NCBI RefSeq assembly: GCF_023015765.1
Contig: NZ_JALKAL010000007.1
Location: forward strand, 186,001-250,000
Origin: Ornithinimicrobium sp. F0845
GTDB lineage: Bacteria; Actinomycetota; Actinomycetes; Actinomycetales; Dermatophilaceae
Direction: 5' to 3'
DNA: 64,000 bases
Positions 51,185 to 59,596 of this stretch are shown piece after piece. Each line of letters starts with the position of its first letter. Position 1 is the stretch's first letter. The position numbers and the translations under genes were made by a program. Below the pieces are notes generated by a model. It saw only the letters and a program-made list of their open reading frames with translations, was not told where the DNA came from and did not search any database.

Positions 51185-52204
51185 GTGAAAATCGGCATCC
51201 TGACCAGTGGGGGCGACTGCCCCGGGCTCAACGCGGTGATCCGCGGGATCGTGCTCAAGGGCGACAAGGTCTATGAGCACTCCTTCGTCGGCATCCGCGA
51301 CGGTTATCGCGGGCTCGTCGAGGACGACATCTTCACCCTCCCGCGCAAACAGGTCCGCGGCCTGTCCAAGCAGGGCGGCACCATCCTGGGCACCTCCCGG
51401 ATGGGTCCCTTCGAGCACGGCGGCGCCGACCGCGTCAAGGAGGTCATGGAGGCGCACGAGATGGATGCCTTCGTGGCCATCGGCGGCGAGGGGACGTTGA
51501 CCGTGGCGCGGATGCTGCACGAGGAGGGCGTGCCGGTGGTCGGCGTGCCCAAGACGATCGACAACGACCTGTCAGCCACGGACGTCACCTTCGGTTTCGA
51601 GACCGCGGTCGCCATCGCCACGGAGTCCATCGACCGGCTCCGGACCACCGCCGAGTCGCACCACCGGTGCATGGTCGTGGAGGTGATGGGCCGGCACGCC
51701 GGGTGGATCGCGCTCAACGCCGGCATCGCCTCCGGGGCGCACGCCATCCTGATCCCCGAGGTGCCGGTGACGCTGGAGCAGGTGACCGGCTGGGTGCAGG
51801 CCACCGTCAACCGCGGCCGCGCCCCGGTCGTCGTGGTCGCCGAGGGGTTCCGCCTGGCCGGCGAGGACGTCTCGGCCAAGCACGGCGTGGACCACATGGG
51901 CCGCCCGCGCTTCGGCGGGATCGCTGACCAGCTCTCTCCCCTGATCGAGGAGCTGACCGGCATCGAGACCCGCAGTATGACGCTGGGTCACCTGCAGCGC
52001 GGAGGTGTCCCCACGTCCTACGACCGGGTGCTGGCCACCCGCTTCGGGACGCACGCCATCGACGCGGTGCACCGCAAGGAGTGGGGCACGATGGTCGCGC
52101 TCAAGGGCACCGACATCGTGTCGGTCGCGCTGGCCCAGGCCACCAGCGAGCTGAAGTCGGTGCCGAAGCACCGGTGGGACGAGGCCGCCATCCTGTTCGG
52201 GTGA
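51185..52204 (+). CDS. pfkA: 6-phosphofructokinase
   Basis: The 339-residue protein has the PFK motifs ILTSGGDCPGLNAVIRG, GGEGT (near 100-104), PKTIDNDL (near 124) and MGRHAGWIALN. The group III/actinobacterial Gly-Glu-Gly-Thr variant of GGDGT is found in ATP- or PPi-using enzymes, so the phosphate donor is not certain. Glycolysis. CAGACT stands seven bases before the GTG. The stop overlaps the CPBP gene by four bases. Confidence 0.9.
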   Translation: MKIGILTSGGDCPGLNAVIRGIVLKGDKVYEHSFVGIRDGYRGLVEDDIFTLPRKQVRGLSKQGGTILGTSRMGPFEHGGADRVKEVMEAHEMDAFVAIGGEGTLTVARMLHEEGVPVVGVPKTIDNDLSATDVTFGFETAVAIATESIDRLRTTAESHHRCMVVEVMGRHAGWIALNAGIASGAHAILIPEVPVTLEQVTGWVQATVNRGRAPVVVVAEGFRLAGEDVSAKHGVDHMGRPRFGGIADQLSPLIEELTGIETRSMTLGHLQRGGVPTSYDRVLATRFGTHAIDAVHRKEWGTMVALKGTDIVSVALAQATSELKSVPKHRWDEAAILFG

Positions 52205-52938
52205 GGCCCGTGCCCCCGCAGTCCTTAGCACGCCAGCTGGTGGCCGGTGCTGGGCGCCGGCTGGTGGCCGGTGCCGGCGTGGTCGCGACCCTCGCGCTCA
52301 CCAACCTCGTGGCGGCCCCGCGGCTGGGCCGGCCGGCTGCGATGGCCTGGAATCTCGGCGCCACCGGGGTGCTGCTCTGGTGCGGCCGGTGGGCCAGGCT
52401 CGACCTGCGGGCGGTCGGCCTCGAGCCACACGACCTGCGGCGGGGTCTGGCGGTCGGGTCGGCCGGGGCGGCGGCCGTGGGCGCGCTGATGGCCGCGGCC
52501 GCCTCCACCGAGACCGGGCGGGAGCTCCTCGACGACGACCGGGTGGTCGACGCGACCTGGCCGGCGACGCTGCTGCACGTGGGGGTCTTCATCCCGTTCG
52601 GCACGGTGGTCCTCGAGGAGGTCGCCTTCCGCGGTGTGCTGCCCGGCCTTCTCGACCCCCGGGCCCGCTCCGTGACCGCCTCGGTGGTCGTGCCGGCGCT
52701 GGCCTTCGGGGCGTGGCACGTCGTCTCCGCGGGTGACTTCGTGGCGGCGCACGAGGAGGGTGACCGGGCCACCGGGAGCGTGCGCGGCATCGTGGCGGCC
52801 ACGACGGCAGCCGGTCTCGTGCTCGGTGCCGCCCGCAGGGCGGGTGGCCACCTGGCCGCCCCGGCCATGATGCACCTGACCGCGAACGCCCTGGCCACTG
52901 TGCTCGGGCGGCACGTGGGTCGGCGCCGTCGGCATTAG
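52201..52938 (+). CDS. CPBP-family intramembrane metalloprotease
   Basis: The 245-residue protein has about six hydrophobic segments and the CPBP/Abi motifs EEVAFRGVLPG (about 140-150), FGAWHVVSAG (about 178) and HLTANAL with the third His near the end. It probably cleaves or processes in the membrane; the client is unknown. GTGA overlap with pfkA makes co-expression certain, though the reason is not obvious. Confidence 0.85.
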   Translation: MRPVPPQSLARQLVAGAGRRLVAGAGVVATLALTNLVAAPRLGRPAAMAWNLGATGVLLWCGRWARLDLRAVGLEPHDLRRGLAVGSAGAAAVGALMAAAASTETGRELLDDDRVVDATWPATLLHVGVFIPFGTVVLEEVAFRGVLPGLLDPRARSVTASVVVPALAFGAWHVVSAGDFVAAHEEGDRATGSVRGIVAATTAAGLVLGAARRAGGHLAAPAMMHLTANALATVLGRHVGRRRRH

Positions 52939-53054
52939 GTGCTCGAAGTGGTCAACGGGCACCGCCGTCGTGGTCAACAGGCGCCCGCGTCGACAGACCC
53001 TGCGGTCCCTGTGCAGTCCGGACTGACCTGCGGCCAGTCACCCGCTCCGTCCCG

Positions 53055-54329
53055 CTACCGGTCCCCGTCCGCCCCGGCTCCGGAGGCGACCAGCTCGCCG
53101 TCGGCGAGCGTGAAGCGGCGCAGCGGACGGTTGGTCGCCGCCACCGCGAGGACGCCGACCACGCACAGGATTCCGCCGGACGCCAGCGCCACGGGGGCGG
53201 AGGTCAGGCCGGCGACGACACCGCCGCGGAAGTTGCCCAGGTTGGGGCCCGCGACGCCGATGACGTGCTCGACCGAGGAGACCCGGCCGAGGTGGCTGTC
53301 GGGGGTGGCGAGCTGGATGGTCGCGCCACGGGAGGTGACCGACACGGTGTCGGCCGCCCCCGCCAGGGCGAGGCACGCCAGCGCCAGCCACAGCGGTCCG
53401 GCGAGACCGAAGCCGGTCAGGCCCACACCCCATACTGTCGCGGCCCCCAGCTGCACCGCACCCAGCCGACGGGCGCGCGTGGTGTAGCCCGAGAGCAGGC
53501 TCGCCGTCACCCCGCCCACCGCGACCGCGGAGAGGAACCAGCCGAGCGTCCGCGGGTCGCCGCCGAAGCGGATCTCGTTGATCATCGGGAACAGCGAGAT
53601 CGGCATCGCCAGGACGGTCGCGATCAGATCGGTCAGGCAGGACCCGTGCAGCACGGGACGGCGCCGGATGAGCGTCAGCCCGTCGGCGATGGCCCGCAGT
53701 CCCCGCGCCGGGCCGGTATCCCCGAGCGGCGGCAGCGGCGGGAGCCCCAGGACGCCGACGAGTCCGGCGCAGACCGCGACGGCGTCGACCAGGTAGCAGA
53801 CGGCCAGGCCCCACTCGGCGATGAGGAGGCCGCCCAGGGCGGGACCGACGAGCATCGCGACGTGGAAGGACATCAACTGCAGGGCGATGCCCGCGGCGAC
53901 CTGGTCGCGTGGCAGCAGCCGGGTCGGGAACGTGCGCCGGGCCGGCGCGCCGAGGGCTCCGCACCCGGCGACCACGGCCACCAGTCCGAGGAGCAGGGGC
54001 AGCGACTCGACGCCGGCGAGCGCCTGGCCCGCCAGCCCGAGCACGGCGACGATCTGCCCGGTCGTGGTCCAGCGGACCAGGGTGCGGCGGTCCATGGTGT
54101 CAGCGAGGGTGCCGCCCCACAACCCGCAGACGATCATCGGGATGGCGTGCGCCAGGCCGATCGCGCCGGTCCAGAGGGGGCTGTGGGTCATCTCCCAGAC
54201 CTGGTAGAGGACCGCGACCGTCGTGATCTGGGCGCCGATGGCGGACAGCGACGTGCCGGCCCAGAGCCGCGCGAACGGGGCGCTCGTGCGCAGCGGTCGC
54301 AGGTCGACCAGGCCTCGGGCGAGGCTCAC
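53055..54329 (-). CDS. MFS exporter (EntS/MdfA-like), MarR-controlled
   Basis: The 424-residue protein has 12 predicted membrane segments, the loop motif LWGGTLADTMDRRTLVRWTT (about 67-86) and a partner motif in the second half. It resembles the TIGR00900/enterobactin-exporter group that expels drugs and siderophores. Its GTG overlaps the stop of the MarR-type gene by four bases, so repressor and pump form one unit, the classic drug-response arrangement. Substrate unknown. Confidence 0.85.
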   Translation of the reverse strand: MSLARGLVDLRPLRTSAPFARLWAGTSLSAIGAQITTVAVLYQVWEMTHSPLWTGAIGLAHAIPMIVCGLWGGTLADTMDRRTLVRWTTTGQIVAVLGLAGQALAGVESLPLLLGLVAVVAGCGALGAPARRTFPTRLLPRDQVAAGIALQLMSFHVAMLVGPALGGLLIAEWGLAVCYLVDAVAVCAGLVGVLGLPPLPPLGDTGPARGLRAIADGLTLIRRRPVLHGSCLTDLIATVLAMPISLFPMINEIRFGGDPRTLGWFLSAVAVGGVTASLLSGYTTRARRLGAVQLGAATVWGVGLTGFGLAGPLWLALACLALAGAADTVSVTSRGATIQLATPDSHLGRVSSVEHVIGVAGPNLGNFRGGVVAGLTSAPVALASGGILCVVGVLAVAATNRPLRRFTLADGELVASGAGADGDR

Positions 54330-54910
54330 GGGTGGTCGGTGTCGGGCAGGTGGACCGTGTCGTGCAGGTGGTCCGTGTCGGGCCGGTGGTCCTTGTCGGG
54401 CACGTGGTCGGCATCGGGCAGGTGGTCCAGGATTCGGTCCAGGAAGGGTCGGTCCGCGAGGTGCTCCCGCAGGGCGTCGGTGAACTCCACGAGCGAGACC
54501 GGCAGGGCTGCGTCGAGCTCGGCGGCGGCCGCCTCGGTGGCTCGCCACTCCGCCTCCAGGAACGGCACGAGCTCCCGCCCGCTCTCGGTCAGGCCCACCA
54601 CCCGGGTGCGGGCGTCCGGTCCTGGCGCGGTGTCGACCAGTCCCTGGGCGCGCAGCGCAGACACAGTCTGGCTGACGGCGGAGTGCGTCAGCTCCAGGCT
54701 CTCGGCCAGCTCCTTGATGGTGAGCGGCCCGGTGTGTGCCAGCCGGATGAGGGGGTAGGCGAACCGGGGACGCACCCCCTCGATGCCGCGCTGGTCGTAG
54801 AGCGCGGCGATGCCCTCCTCCATCTGCTGCTGGAGCTGACGGAGCGGTCGCCAGTAGCCGTCGGTCGTCGGGTCGGGGCCAGTATGTGGCGCGTCGTGGA
54901 GATTTGTCAC
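54326..54910 (-). CDS. MarR-family regulator with Asp/His-rich tail
   Basis: The 194-residue protein has a normal MarR winged helix at about 25-140 (IKELAESLELTHSAVSQTVSALRAQGLVDTAPGPDARTRVVGLTESG). The last about 35 residues are repeats of D/H-rich units (DHLPDADH, DHRPDTDH, VHLPDTDHP) not usual in the family; they could bind metal or be slippage-derived. GTG start, six bases after TACATT and inside an inverted repeat that may be its own operator. It is followed by the MFS gene (GTGA). Confidence 0.85.
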   Translation of the reverse strand: MTNLHDAPHTGPDPTTDGYWRPLRQLQQQMEEGIAALYDQRGIEGVRPRFAYPLIRLAHTGPLTIKELAESLELTHSAVSQTVSALRAQGLVDTAPGPDARTRVVGLTESGRELVPFLEAEWRATEAAAAELDAALPVSLVEFTDALREHLADRPFLDRILDHLPDADHVPDKDHRPDTDHLHDTVHLPDTDHP

Positions 54911-54925
54911 AGCACTAATGTAACA
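54905..54925 (-). promoter_or_regulatory. Candidate MarR operator over its own promoter
   Basis: The arms TGTCAC (54905-54910 region) and GTAACA (54920-54925 region) form an imperfect inverted repeat with nine bases between. It covers the -10 box TACATT and the start codon, so binding would block transcription of marR and the pump gene. One mismatch between the arms. Confidence 0.5.
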
Positions 54926-54958
54926 GCCCTTATGGGTTGTCGCCGCCAGCGATCCCGC

Positions 54959-55315
54959 CTACTGGATGCAGAGACAGAAGGGATGCCCGGCCGGGTCGAG
55001 GAACACCCGGAACGTCTCGCCGGGCTGGTGCTCGGCCTTGGATGCACCGAGTCCCACGACCGCGGCCTCTCCCTCGTCGAGGTTGTCGACCATGACGTCC
55101 AGGTGCATCTGCTGCGGCACGTCCTGAGCGGGCCAGACCGGCGGGGAGTAGTCCGCGACCTTCTGGAAGGAGATGCACGCACCGTAGGGTGCCCGGATGT
55201 CGGCCCACCCGTCGTCGGACTCGATCTTCCAGTCGAGCATCGTGCCGTAGAACTCGGCCAGGACCGTGGGGTCGGGGCAGTCGATCACCACGCTGGGGAA
55301 GGTTGCGATAGCCAT
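54959..55315 (-). CDS. VOC family protein
   Basis: The 118-residue VOC domain of the glyoxalase/fosfomycin-type fold has VVIDCPDPTVLAEFYGTMLDW at the N-terminus and HLDVMVDNLDEGEAAVVGLGA in the second half, with FLDPAGHPFCLC at the end. Function unknown. TAGCGT lies seven bases before the ATG. The longer open frame upstream adds seven residues without family similarity. Divergent from ilvA. Confidence 0.8.
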   Translation of the reverse strand: MAIATFPSVVIDCPDPTVLAEFYGTMLDWKIESDDGWADIRAPYGACISFQKVADYSPPVWPAQDVPQQMHLDVMVDNLDEGEAAVVGLGASKAEHQPGETFRVFLDPAGHPFCLCIQ

Positions 55316-55472
55316 GGCCACGACGCTAGGACGCAACCAGGACGATCAGCATCCGCGACGCTAGCCCACCCCTGAGAAACCCCTCCGCGCCCCCTCCGGC
55401 CGGCCGCCGCCGGCCACCAGCCGGCCCTCGGTCTCGTCCCGGGCGGTCACTGGGCCGCGATAGTGTCTCGGC

Positions 55473-56759
55473 ATGCCTCCAGCACAGGGTGACGCGCCCA
55501 CGCCGTCCGCCTCCCGTGCGACGGTGAGCGCAGCCGATGTCGACGCGGCCGCGGAGCGGCTCCAGGGGCTGGTCAGCATCACGCCCCTCACGCGGAGCCG
55601 GCGGCTGTCCGAGGCCACCGGTGCCAAGGTGCTGCTCAAACGGGAGGACCTGCAGCCGGTCCGCTCCTACAAGAACCGCGGGGCCATCAACCTGATCTCC
55701 CAGCTCGCACCGGGACAGCGCGACAGCGGCGTGGTGTGTGCCAGCGCCGGCAACCACGCCCAGGGTGTCGCCTTCGCCTGCTCGACCCTGGAGGTGCCTG
55801 CCCGCATCTTCCTGCCCCGCACCACCCCCCGGCAGAAGCGCGACCGGGTGGCCGCCATCGGCGGCGACTTCGTCGAGATCGTCGTCAGCGGCTCGACCTA
55901 CGACGCCGCCGCGGCGGCCGCGGCCGAGGACGCGGAGCAGACCGGGGCGACGCTGGTGCCCGCCTTCGACCACCCGATGACGATCGCCGGCCAGGGCACG
56001 GTCACCCGCGAGATCGTCGGCGTCATCGGGCACGCCCCGGACGTGCTGGTGGTGCCCGTCGGCGGCGGTGGGCTGCTGGCCGGGAGCCTGGCCTGGCTCC
56101 GTGAGCAGTATCCCTACGCCCGCGTCGTCGGGGTCGAACCCGCCGGTGCGGCCTCGATGGCCGCGGCGCTGGTCGCGGGCTCTCCGGTCACCCTCGAGGA
56201 CATCGACCCGTTCGTCGACGGGGCCGCGGTGCGCCGCGTCGGCGACCACACCTTCCCGATCGTGCGCGACGGCAACGCCGAGCTGGTCTCGGTCCCGGAG
56301 GGCGCGGTCTGCCAGGAGATGCTGGCGATGTACCAGACCGAGGGGATCATCACCGAGCCCGCAGGCGCCCTGGCCGCGGCGGCGCTGCCGAGCCTCGGCA
56401 TACTGCCTGACCAGACGGTCGTCGTGGTGGTCTCCGGTGGCAACAACGACGTGCTGCGCTACGCCGAGGTGGTCGAGCGGGCCCTGGTCCACGAGGGGCG
56501 CAAGCACTACTTCCTCGTCGACTTCCCGCAGGAGCCGGGAGCCCTGCGCGGGTTCCTGCGTGACGTCCTGGGACCCGACGACGACATCGCCCTGTTCGAG
56601 TACACCAAGCGCAACAACCGTGAGACCGGGCCCGCCCTGGTCGGCATCGAGCTCGGCTCGCGGGACGACCTGCGGCCGCTGCTGGACCGGATGGCCAGGA
56701 GTCCGATCGAGGTCGAACCCATCCCGCCGGACAGCCCGCTGTTCCGGTTCATTCTCTAA
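55473..56759 (+). CDS. ilvA: Threonine ammonia-lyase
   Basis: The 428-residue fold-type II PLP enzyme has its cofactor lysine K67 in VRSYKNRGA, GNHAQG (near 92) and the glycine loop VGGGGLLAG, and a C-terminal ACT-like regulatory domain (about 335-425, YFLVDFPQEPGALRGFLRDVL). It makes 2-oxobutanoate for isoleucine; one ACT-like unit is typical of the actinobacterial form. TAGTGT lies six bases before the ATG. It stands alone, not with other ilv genes. Confidence 0.92.
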   Translation: MPPAQGDAPTPSASRATVSAADVDAAAERLQGLVSITPLTRSRRLSEATGAKVLLKREDLQPVRSYKNRGAINLISQLAPGQRDSGVVCASAGNHAQGVAFACSTLEVPARIFLPRTTPRQKRDRVAAIGGDFVEIVVSGSTYDAAAAAAAEDAEQTGATLVPAFDHPMTIAGQGTVTREIVGVIGHAPDVLVVPVGGGGLLAGSLAWLREQYPYARVVGVEPAGAASMAAALVAGSPVTLEDIDPFVDGAAVRRVGDHTFPIVRDGNAELVSVPEGAVCQEMLAMYQTEGIITEPAGALAAAALPSLGILPDQTVVVVVSGGNNDVLRYAEVVERALVHEGRKHYFLVDFPQEPGALRGFLRDVLGPDDDIALFEYTKRNNRETGPALVGIELGSRDDLRPLLDRMARSPIEVEPIPPDSPLFRFIL

Positions 56760-56789
56760 GGGGCCGGACGCCGCTCGCGAGCGCCTCGG

Positions 56790-56825
56790 CCTATGCACGG
56801 TTCTCCGGGCAGAGCCGTGCATAGG
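56790..56825. terminator. Bidirectional hairpin between ilvA and GNAT gene
   Basis: Stem of 15 bases with one G-T pair: CCTATGCACGGTTCT (56790-56804) with 56811-56825, loop six bases. It lies in the 103-base gap between the convergent ilvA and GNAT genes and reads nearly the same from both strands, so it can serve both messages. Confidence 0.75.
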
Positions 56826-56862
56826 CGGGACGCGCGCGCCACCGACGTTGGATCGGCGGTCC

Positions 56863-57861
56863 TCAGCTGCCGCCCGGCCCCCTGTTCTGGAAGTTCAGCG
56901 CGCGGCCCATCACCCGGAAGCCCATCGCGTCGTTGACGGCGATCATGTAGGAGTTGGACTCGGCGTTCCACGTGTCATATGAGCGGACCTGGGGCTCGAC
57001 CTCGCGCAGGTACTCCAGCAGCAGCCCCTTGAGCACGATCCCGAGCCGGTGGCCGCGGTGCGCCCGCACGACCGAGGTGTCGTGCTGGTCCCCGAAGTGC
57101 GGCCGCTCCGCCTCGACGGCAACGATCGTGTGGCCGGCCAGCTCCCCGGTCTCCCGGTGCCGGGCGACCACCCGGTGCAGCCGTCGCCCACGGCCGGCCT
57201 GCGAGTGCTCGTAGGCCCGGATCCGCTCGATCGGGAACACCTCCGGCTCCATCTGCAGGTCGTCCAGCGGGGCGTCGTTGATCGCGGCCCACAGCACGGT
57301 CATCGGCTCGGCGAGCTCGTCCGGCACGGGTCCGGTCATCGTGAGGAACTCGTAGGCGCCCGCCTCCTCGCGACGACTCCGGGCCACCAGGTCGGCGAAA
57401 CCGTCCGGCACGTCGTCCACGTCCAGCCGGCGATTGATCTCACTGAGCACGAACCGGTAGCCGACCCGCTCTGCGAAGCCCCGGGTGGCCGCGGACTCCC
57501 AGCCGCCCATGCCGAAGCTCGTGCGCCCCAGCTCCGCCGCCCGGTCCGAGAGCGCCGCGAACAGGCGCGTGCCGTGACCCTGGCGCCGGTGGTCGGGGTG
57601 CACGCGCACCGAGAGCCACGCCAGGTCCGGGTTGTCGTAGCTGCTGTACCCGACCTCGCCGGCGGCGACCAGCCGTCCTCCAGACCGCAGGGCGAACAGC
57701 TCGGGCGGGTCGCCGTCCCACCCGTGCACGAGCCAGCCGGTGACGGAGGCGACGGTCTCCGGGTGCCCCCACGGGGAGTCGACCTTGTCGACGGCCTCAC
57801 CGAGGTGCACCACCTCCTCGACAGCTGCCCTGTCGTCGACCGTCACGCGCGTGATGTCCAT
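56863..57861 (-). CDS. Two-domain GNAT acetyltransferase
   Basis: The 332-residue protein has two GNAT folds: the first with VHPDHRRQGHGTRLFAAL (about 87-104), the second with VVRAHRGHRLGIVLKGLLLEYL (about 268-290). Such tandem GNATs include mycothiol synthase-like proteins, but the pattern here is not MshD. Substrate unknown. GGGGAGGA precedes the ATG. A perfect CRP-type site lies 44-61 bases upstream, so cAMP control is likely. Confidence 0.85.
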   Translation of the reverse strand: MDITRVTVDDRAAVEEVVHLGEAVDKVDSPWGHPETVASVTGWLVHGWDGDPPELFALRSGGRLVAAGEVGYSSYDNPDLAWLSVRVHPDHRRQGHGTRLFAALSDRAAELGRTSFGMGGWESAATRGFAERVGYRFVLSEINRRLDVDDVPDGFADLVARSRREEAGAYEFLTMTGPVPDELAEPMTVLWAAINDAPLDDLQMEPEVFPIERIRAYEHSQAGRGRRLHRVVARHRETGELAGHTIVAVEAERPHFGDQHDTSVVRAHRGHRLGIVLKGLLLEYLREVEPQVRSYDTWNAESNSYMIAVNDAMGFRVMGRALNFQNRGPGGS

Positions 57862-57904
57862 GCGTTCACGGTCCTCCCCTGGGGTGGGCGAGCGCCACTG
57901 GTTT

Positions 57905-57922
57905 TTGTGACCGTCATCACAA
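57905..57922 (-). promoter_or_regulatory. CRP-type cAMP receptor site
   Basis: TTGTGACCGTCATCACAA is a perfect inverted repeat and matches the CRP/GlxR consensus TGTGA-N6-TCACA at every fixed base. It lies 44-61 bases before the GNAT start. The remainder of the 203-base gap holds a two-copy direct repeat near 58031-58067 that runs through the stop codon of the M50 gene. Confidence 0.7.
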
Positions 57923-58064
57923 CCGGGCAGTATGCCGTGCGCCCGTGGAGCTGTGAGGGTCCACCCCGCGCGCCCGGTGGGGCCTGTGAGCGTGCAGCGC
58001 CCGACGTCTTCGTGGGGCCGGCGCCCGCAGCACGACGCACCAGCCCGTCAGACGCACCAGCCCG

Positions 58065-58760
58065 TCAGGTGAGCAGGAGGTAGCCGCCGAGCACCAGGCA
58101 GACGGCGCACACCAGCCAGAACACTCCGATCCAGAAGAGGGCTGGCAACCCGGTGAGGTGGGCCAGTTGGTCCGCGTCCGAGCCACGCGCAGCGCCCCGG
58201 CGACGCAGCCGCTGTAGCTCGACGACGGATCTCGGGGCAGCGAGCAGCAACATCCAGACCACGAGGTAGGCGATCCACGAGGCCGTCTCCGGGGGCAGCA
58301 GCCAGGTCGCGCCACCCACGAGCACCCCGGCCACGAGGAGCACCCACAGTCCGTAGAAGTTGCGGATCTGGACCAGCATCAGCACACACAGGAGGACGAG
58401 CGCCCAGAGGAGCGCCACGGCATACTCCCGCTCCAGGACCAGCGCTCCGGCGAGCCCGAGGACGGCCGGTGCCGGGTAGCCGGCCGCGACCGTAGCGACC
58501 ATCCCGGGCCCGCGCGGCCGCCCCCGGCTGACCGTCACCCCCGAGGTGTCGGCGTGCAGCTTGATGCCGCGCAGCTGTCGGCCGGTGAGCACTGCCAGGG
58601 TCGCGTGTCCGGCCTCGTGGACGATCGTCACGCCGTGCCGCACGACGCGGTAGCCGGTCGGCGTCCAGGTGACCAGGACCGCGACCGCGGCCAGCACGAG
58701 GGCGCCCGTGGTCCCGGGGCTCGGCTGGGTGGACGTCGCAGCGTCCCAGATCTCGTGCAC
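58065..58760 (-). CDS. M50-family membrane metallopeptidase
   Basis: The 231-residue protein has about six hydrophobic segments and the zinc motif HEAGH at about 48-52 within a membrane helix. It belongs to the M50B-like group of unknown substrates. The second metal ligand (usually an Asp in a later helix) is not certain. The start was taken at the GTG at 58760 because earlier in-frame residues are polar and overlap the divergent gene; TTCACT lies six bases upstream. Confidence 0.75.
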   Translation of the reverse strand: MHEIWDAATSTQPSPGTTGALVLAAVAVLVTWTPTGYRVVRHGVTIVHEAGHATLAVLTGRQLRGIKLHADTSGVTVSRGRPRGPGMVATVAAGYPAPAVLGLAGALVLEREYAVALLWALVLLCVLMLVQIRNFYGLWVLLVAGVLVGGATWLLPPETASWIAYLVVWMLLLAAPRSVVELQRLRRRGAARGSDADQLAHLTGLPALFWIGVFWLVCAVCLVLGGYLLLT

Positions 58761-58844
58761 GCTGTGAGTGAACCACGCCTTCTCGGGCGCAGGCTGGGTG
58801 TCGCAGCCCGCCCGGTCGTCCGCCCGCGGGTCTACGCTGCTCGG

Positions 58845-59225
58845 GTGACGATCGTGGCGAGCCTTGTCGTCGGGCTCGCGGCCCTGCTGCACGGCTACAT
58901 CTTCTGGATGGAGAGCCTGGCGTGGACGCGGCCCGCGGTCTGGCGCAGGTTCGGGATCCGTGAGCAGGAGACGGCAGAGACGATCCGGCCGATGGCCTAC
59001 AACCAGGGCTTCTACAACCTGTTCCTCGGCCTGGGCGCCGCGGCGGGGGTGGCGCTCTTCCTCACCGGGTCGGAGACGGCGGGGCGGACGCTGGTGCTGT
59101 TCACCACCGGCTGCATGGTCGCGGCCGCGGCGGTGCTGCTGTCGACGGGGAGGTCCTATCTGGTGGCAGCGCTGACCCAGGGGACGCTGCCGCTGATCGG
59201 GTTCCTGCTCTTCCTCGTGGTCTGA
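58845..59225 (+). CDS. DUF1304 membrane protein
   Basis: The 126-residue protein has four hydrophobic segments with the conserved HGYIFWMESLAW and AYNQGFYNLFLGLG motifs of the DUF1304 family. Function unknown. TACGCT stands six bases before the GTG. It is divergent from the M50 gene and faces the deaminase gene across a repeat-filled gap. Confidence 0.85.
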   Translation: MTIVASLVVGLAALLHGYIFWMESLAWTRPAVWRRFGIREQETAETIRPMAYNQGFYNLFLGLGAAAGVALFLTGSETAGRTLVLFTTGCMVAAAAVLLSTGRSYLVAALTQGTLPLIGFLLFLVV

Positions 59226-59251
59226 GCCTCACCACGGGCGTTCCCGTCCCG

Positions 59252-59339
59252 CCAGGATCGGTGCGCGGAGAGGCACCGTTACAGCGCGGGCTTGCCGTCG
59301 ATGACGGAGAGGCCAGGATCGGCCCGCCGAGAGGCACCG
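59252..59339. repeat. Direct repeat, two copies 61 bases apart
   Basis: CCAGGATCGG...GAGAGGCACCG occurs at 59252-59278 and 59313-59339 with three differences over 27 bases. It belongs to the repeat-filled convergent gap of 371 bases between DUF1304 and the deaminase gene. Confidence 0.7.
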
Positions 59340-59358
59340 CACAATGTCCGGCACAAAA

Positions 59359-59400
59359 GGTCGCGCAGTTCTTGTCGCATGCGACCAAGAACACGCGACC
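59359..59400. terminator. Long imperfect palindrome, likely bidirectional terminator
   Basis: GGTCGCG at 59359 pairs with CGCGACC ending 59400; inner arms GTTCTTG and CAAGAAC pair with a one-base bulge around GCATGC. The roughly 20-base stem lies in a convergent gap. It is directly followed by CAAAACCACT (59400-59409), the word shared with the 0.9 kb repeat. Confidence 0.55.
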
Positions 59401-59429
59401 AAAACCACTCATCACAGCCAGAGGCGGGG

Positions 59430-59530
59430 GATAGCGGCACGCCGGGGGCCGGAGATAGCGGCACGCCGGCGGCGTGGGATAGCGGCACGCCAGGGGCAGG
59501 GGATAGCGGCACGCGGGGAGCAGGGGATTG
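59430..59530. repeat. 24-base tandem repeat, five units
   Basis: GATAGCGGCACGC begins at 59430, 59454, 59478 and 59502, and a decayed unit begins at 59526, an exact 24-base period. Because 24 is a multiple of three, open frames with eight-residue repeats appear on both strands, but no start, family or codon pattern supports a real gene. Confidence 0.85.
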
Positions 59531-59596
59531 TGGTGGAGCGCGGACGAAGGCGATGAGCGCGCGAGGGAGCGAGGACGGCGGGGCAGGACCGCCAAC

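Noticed and set aside
59430-59530. 24-base repeat as a CRISPR array or coding repeat
   Set aside because: Units are contiguous without unique spacers, no cas gene is present, and the eight-residue repeat frames on both strands lack a start or family.
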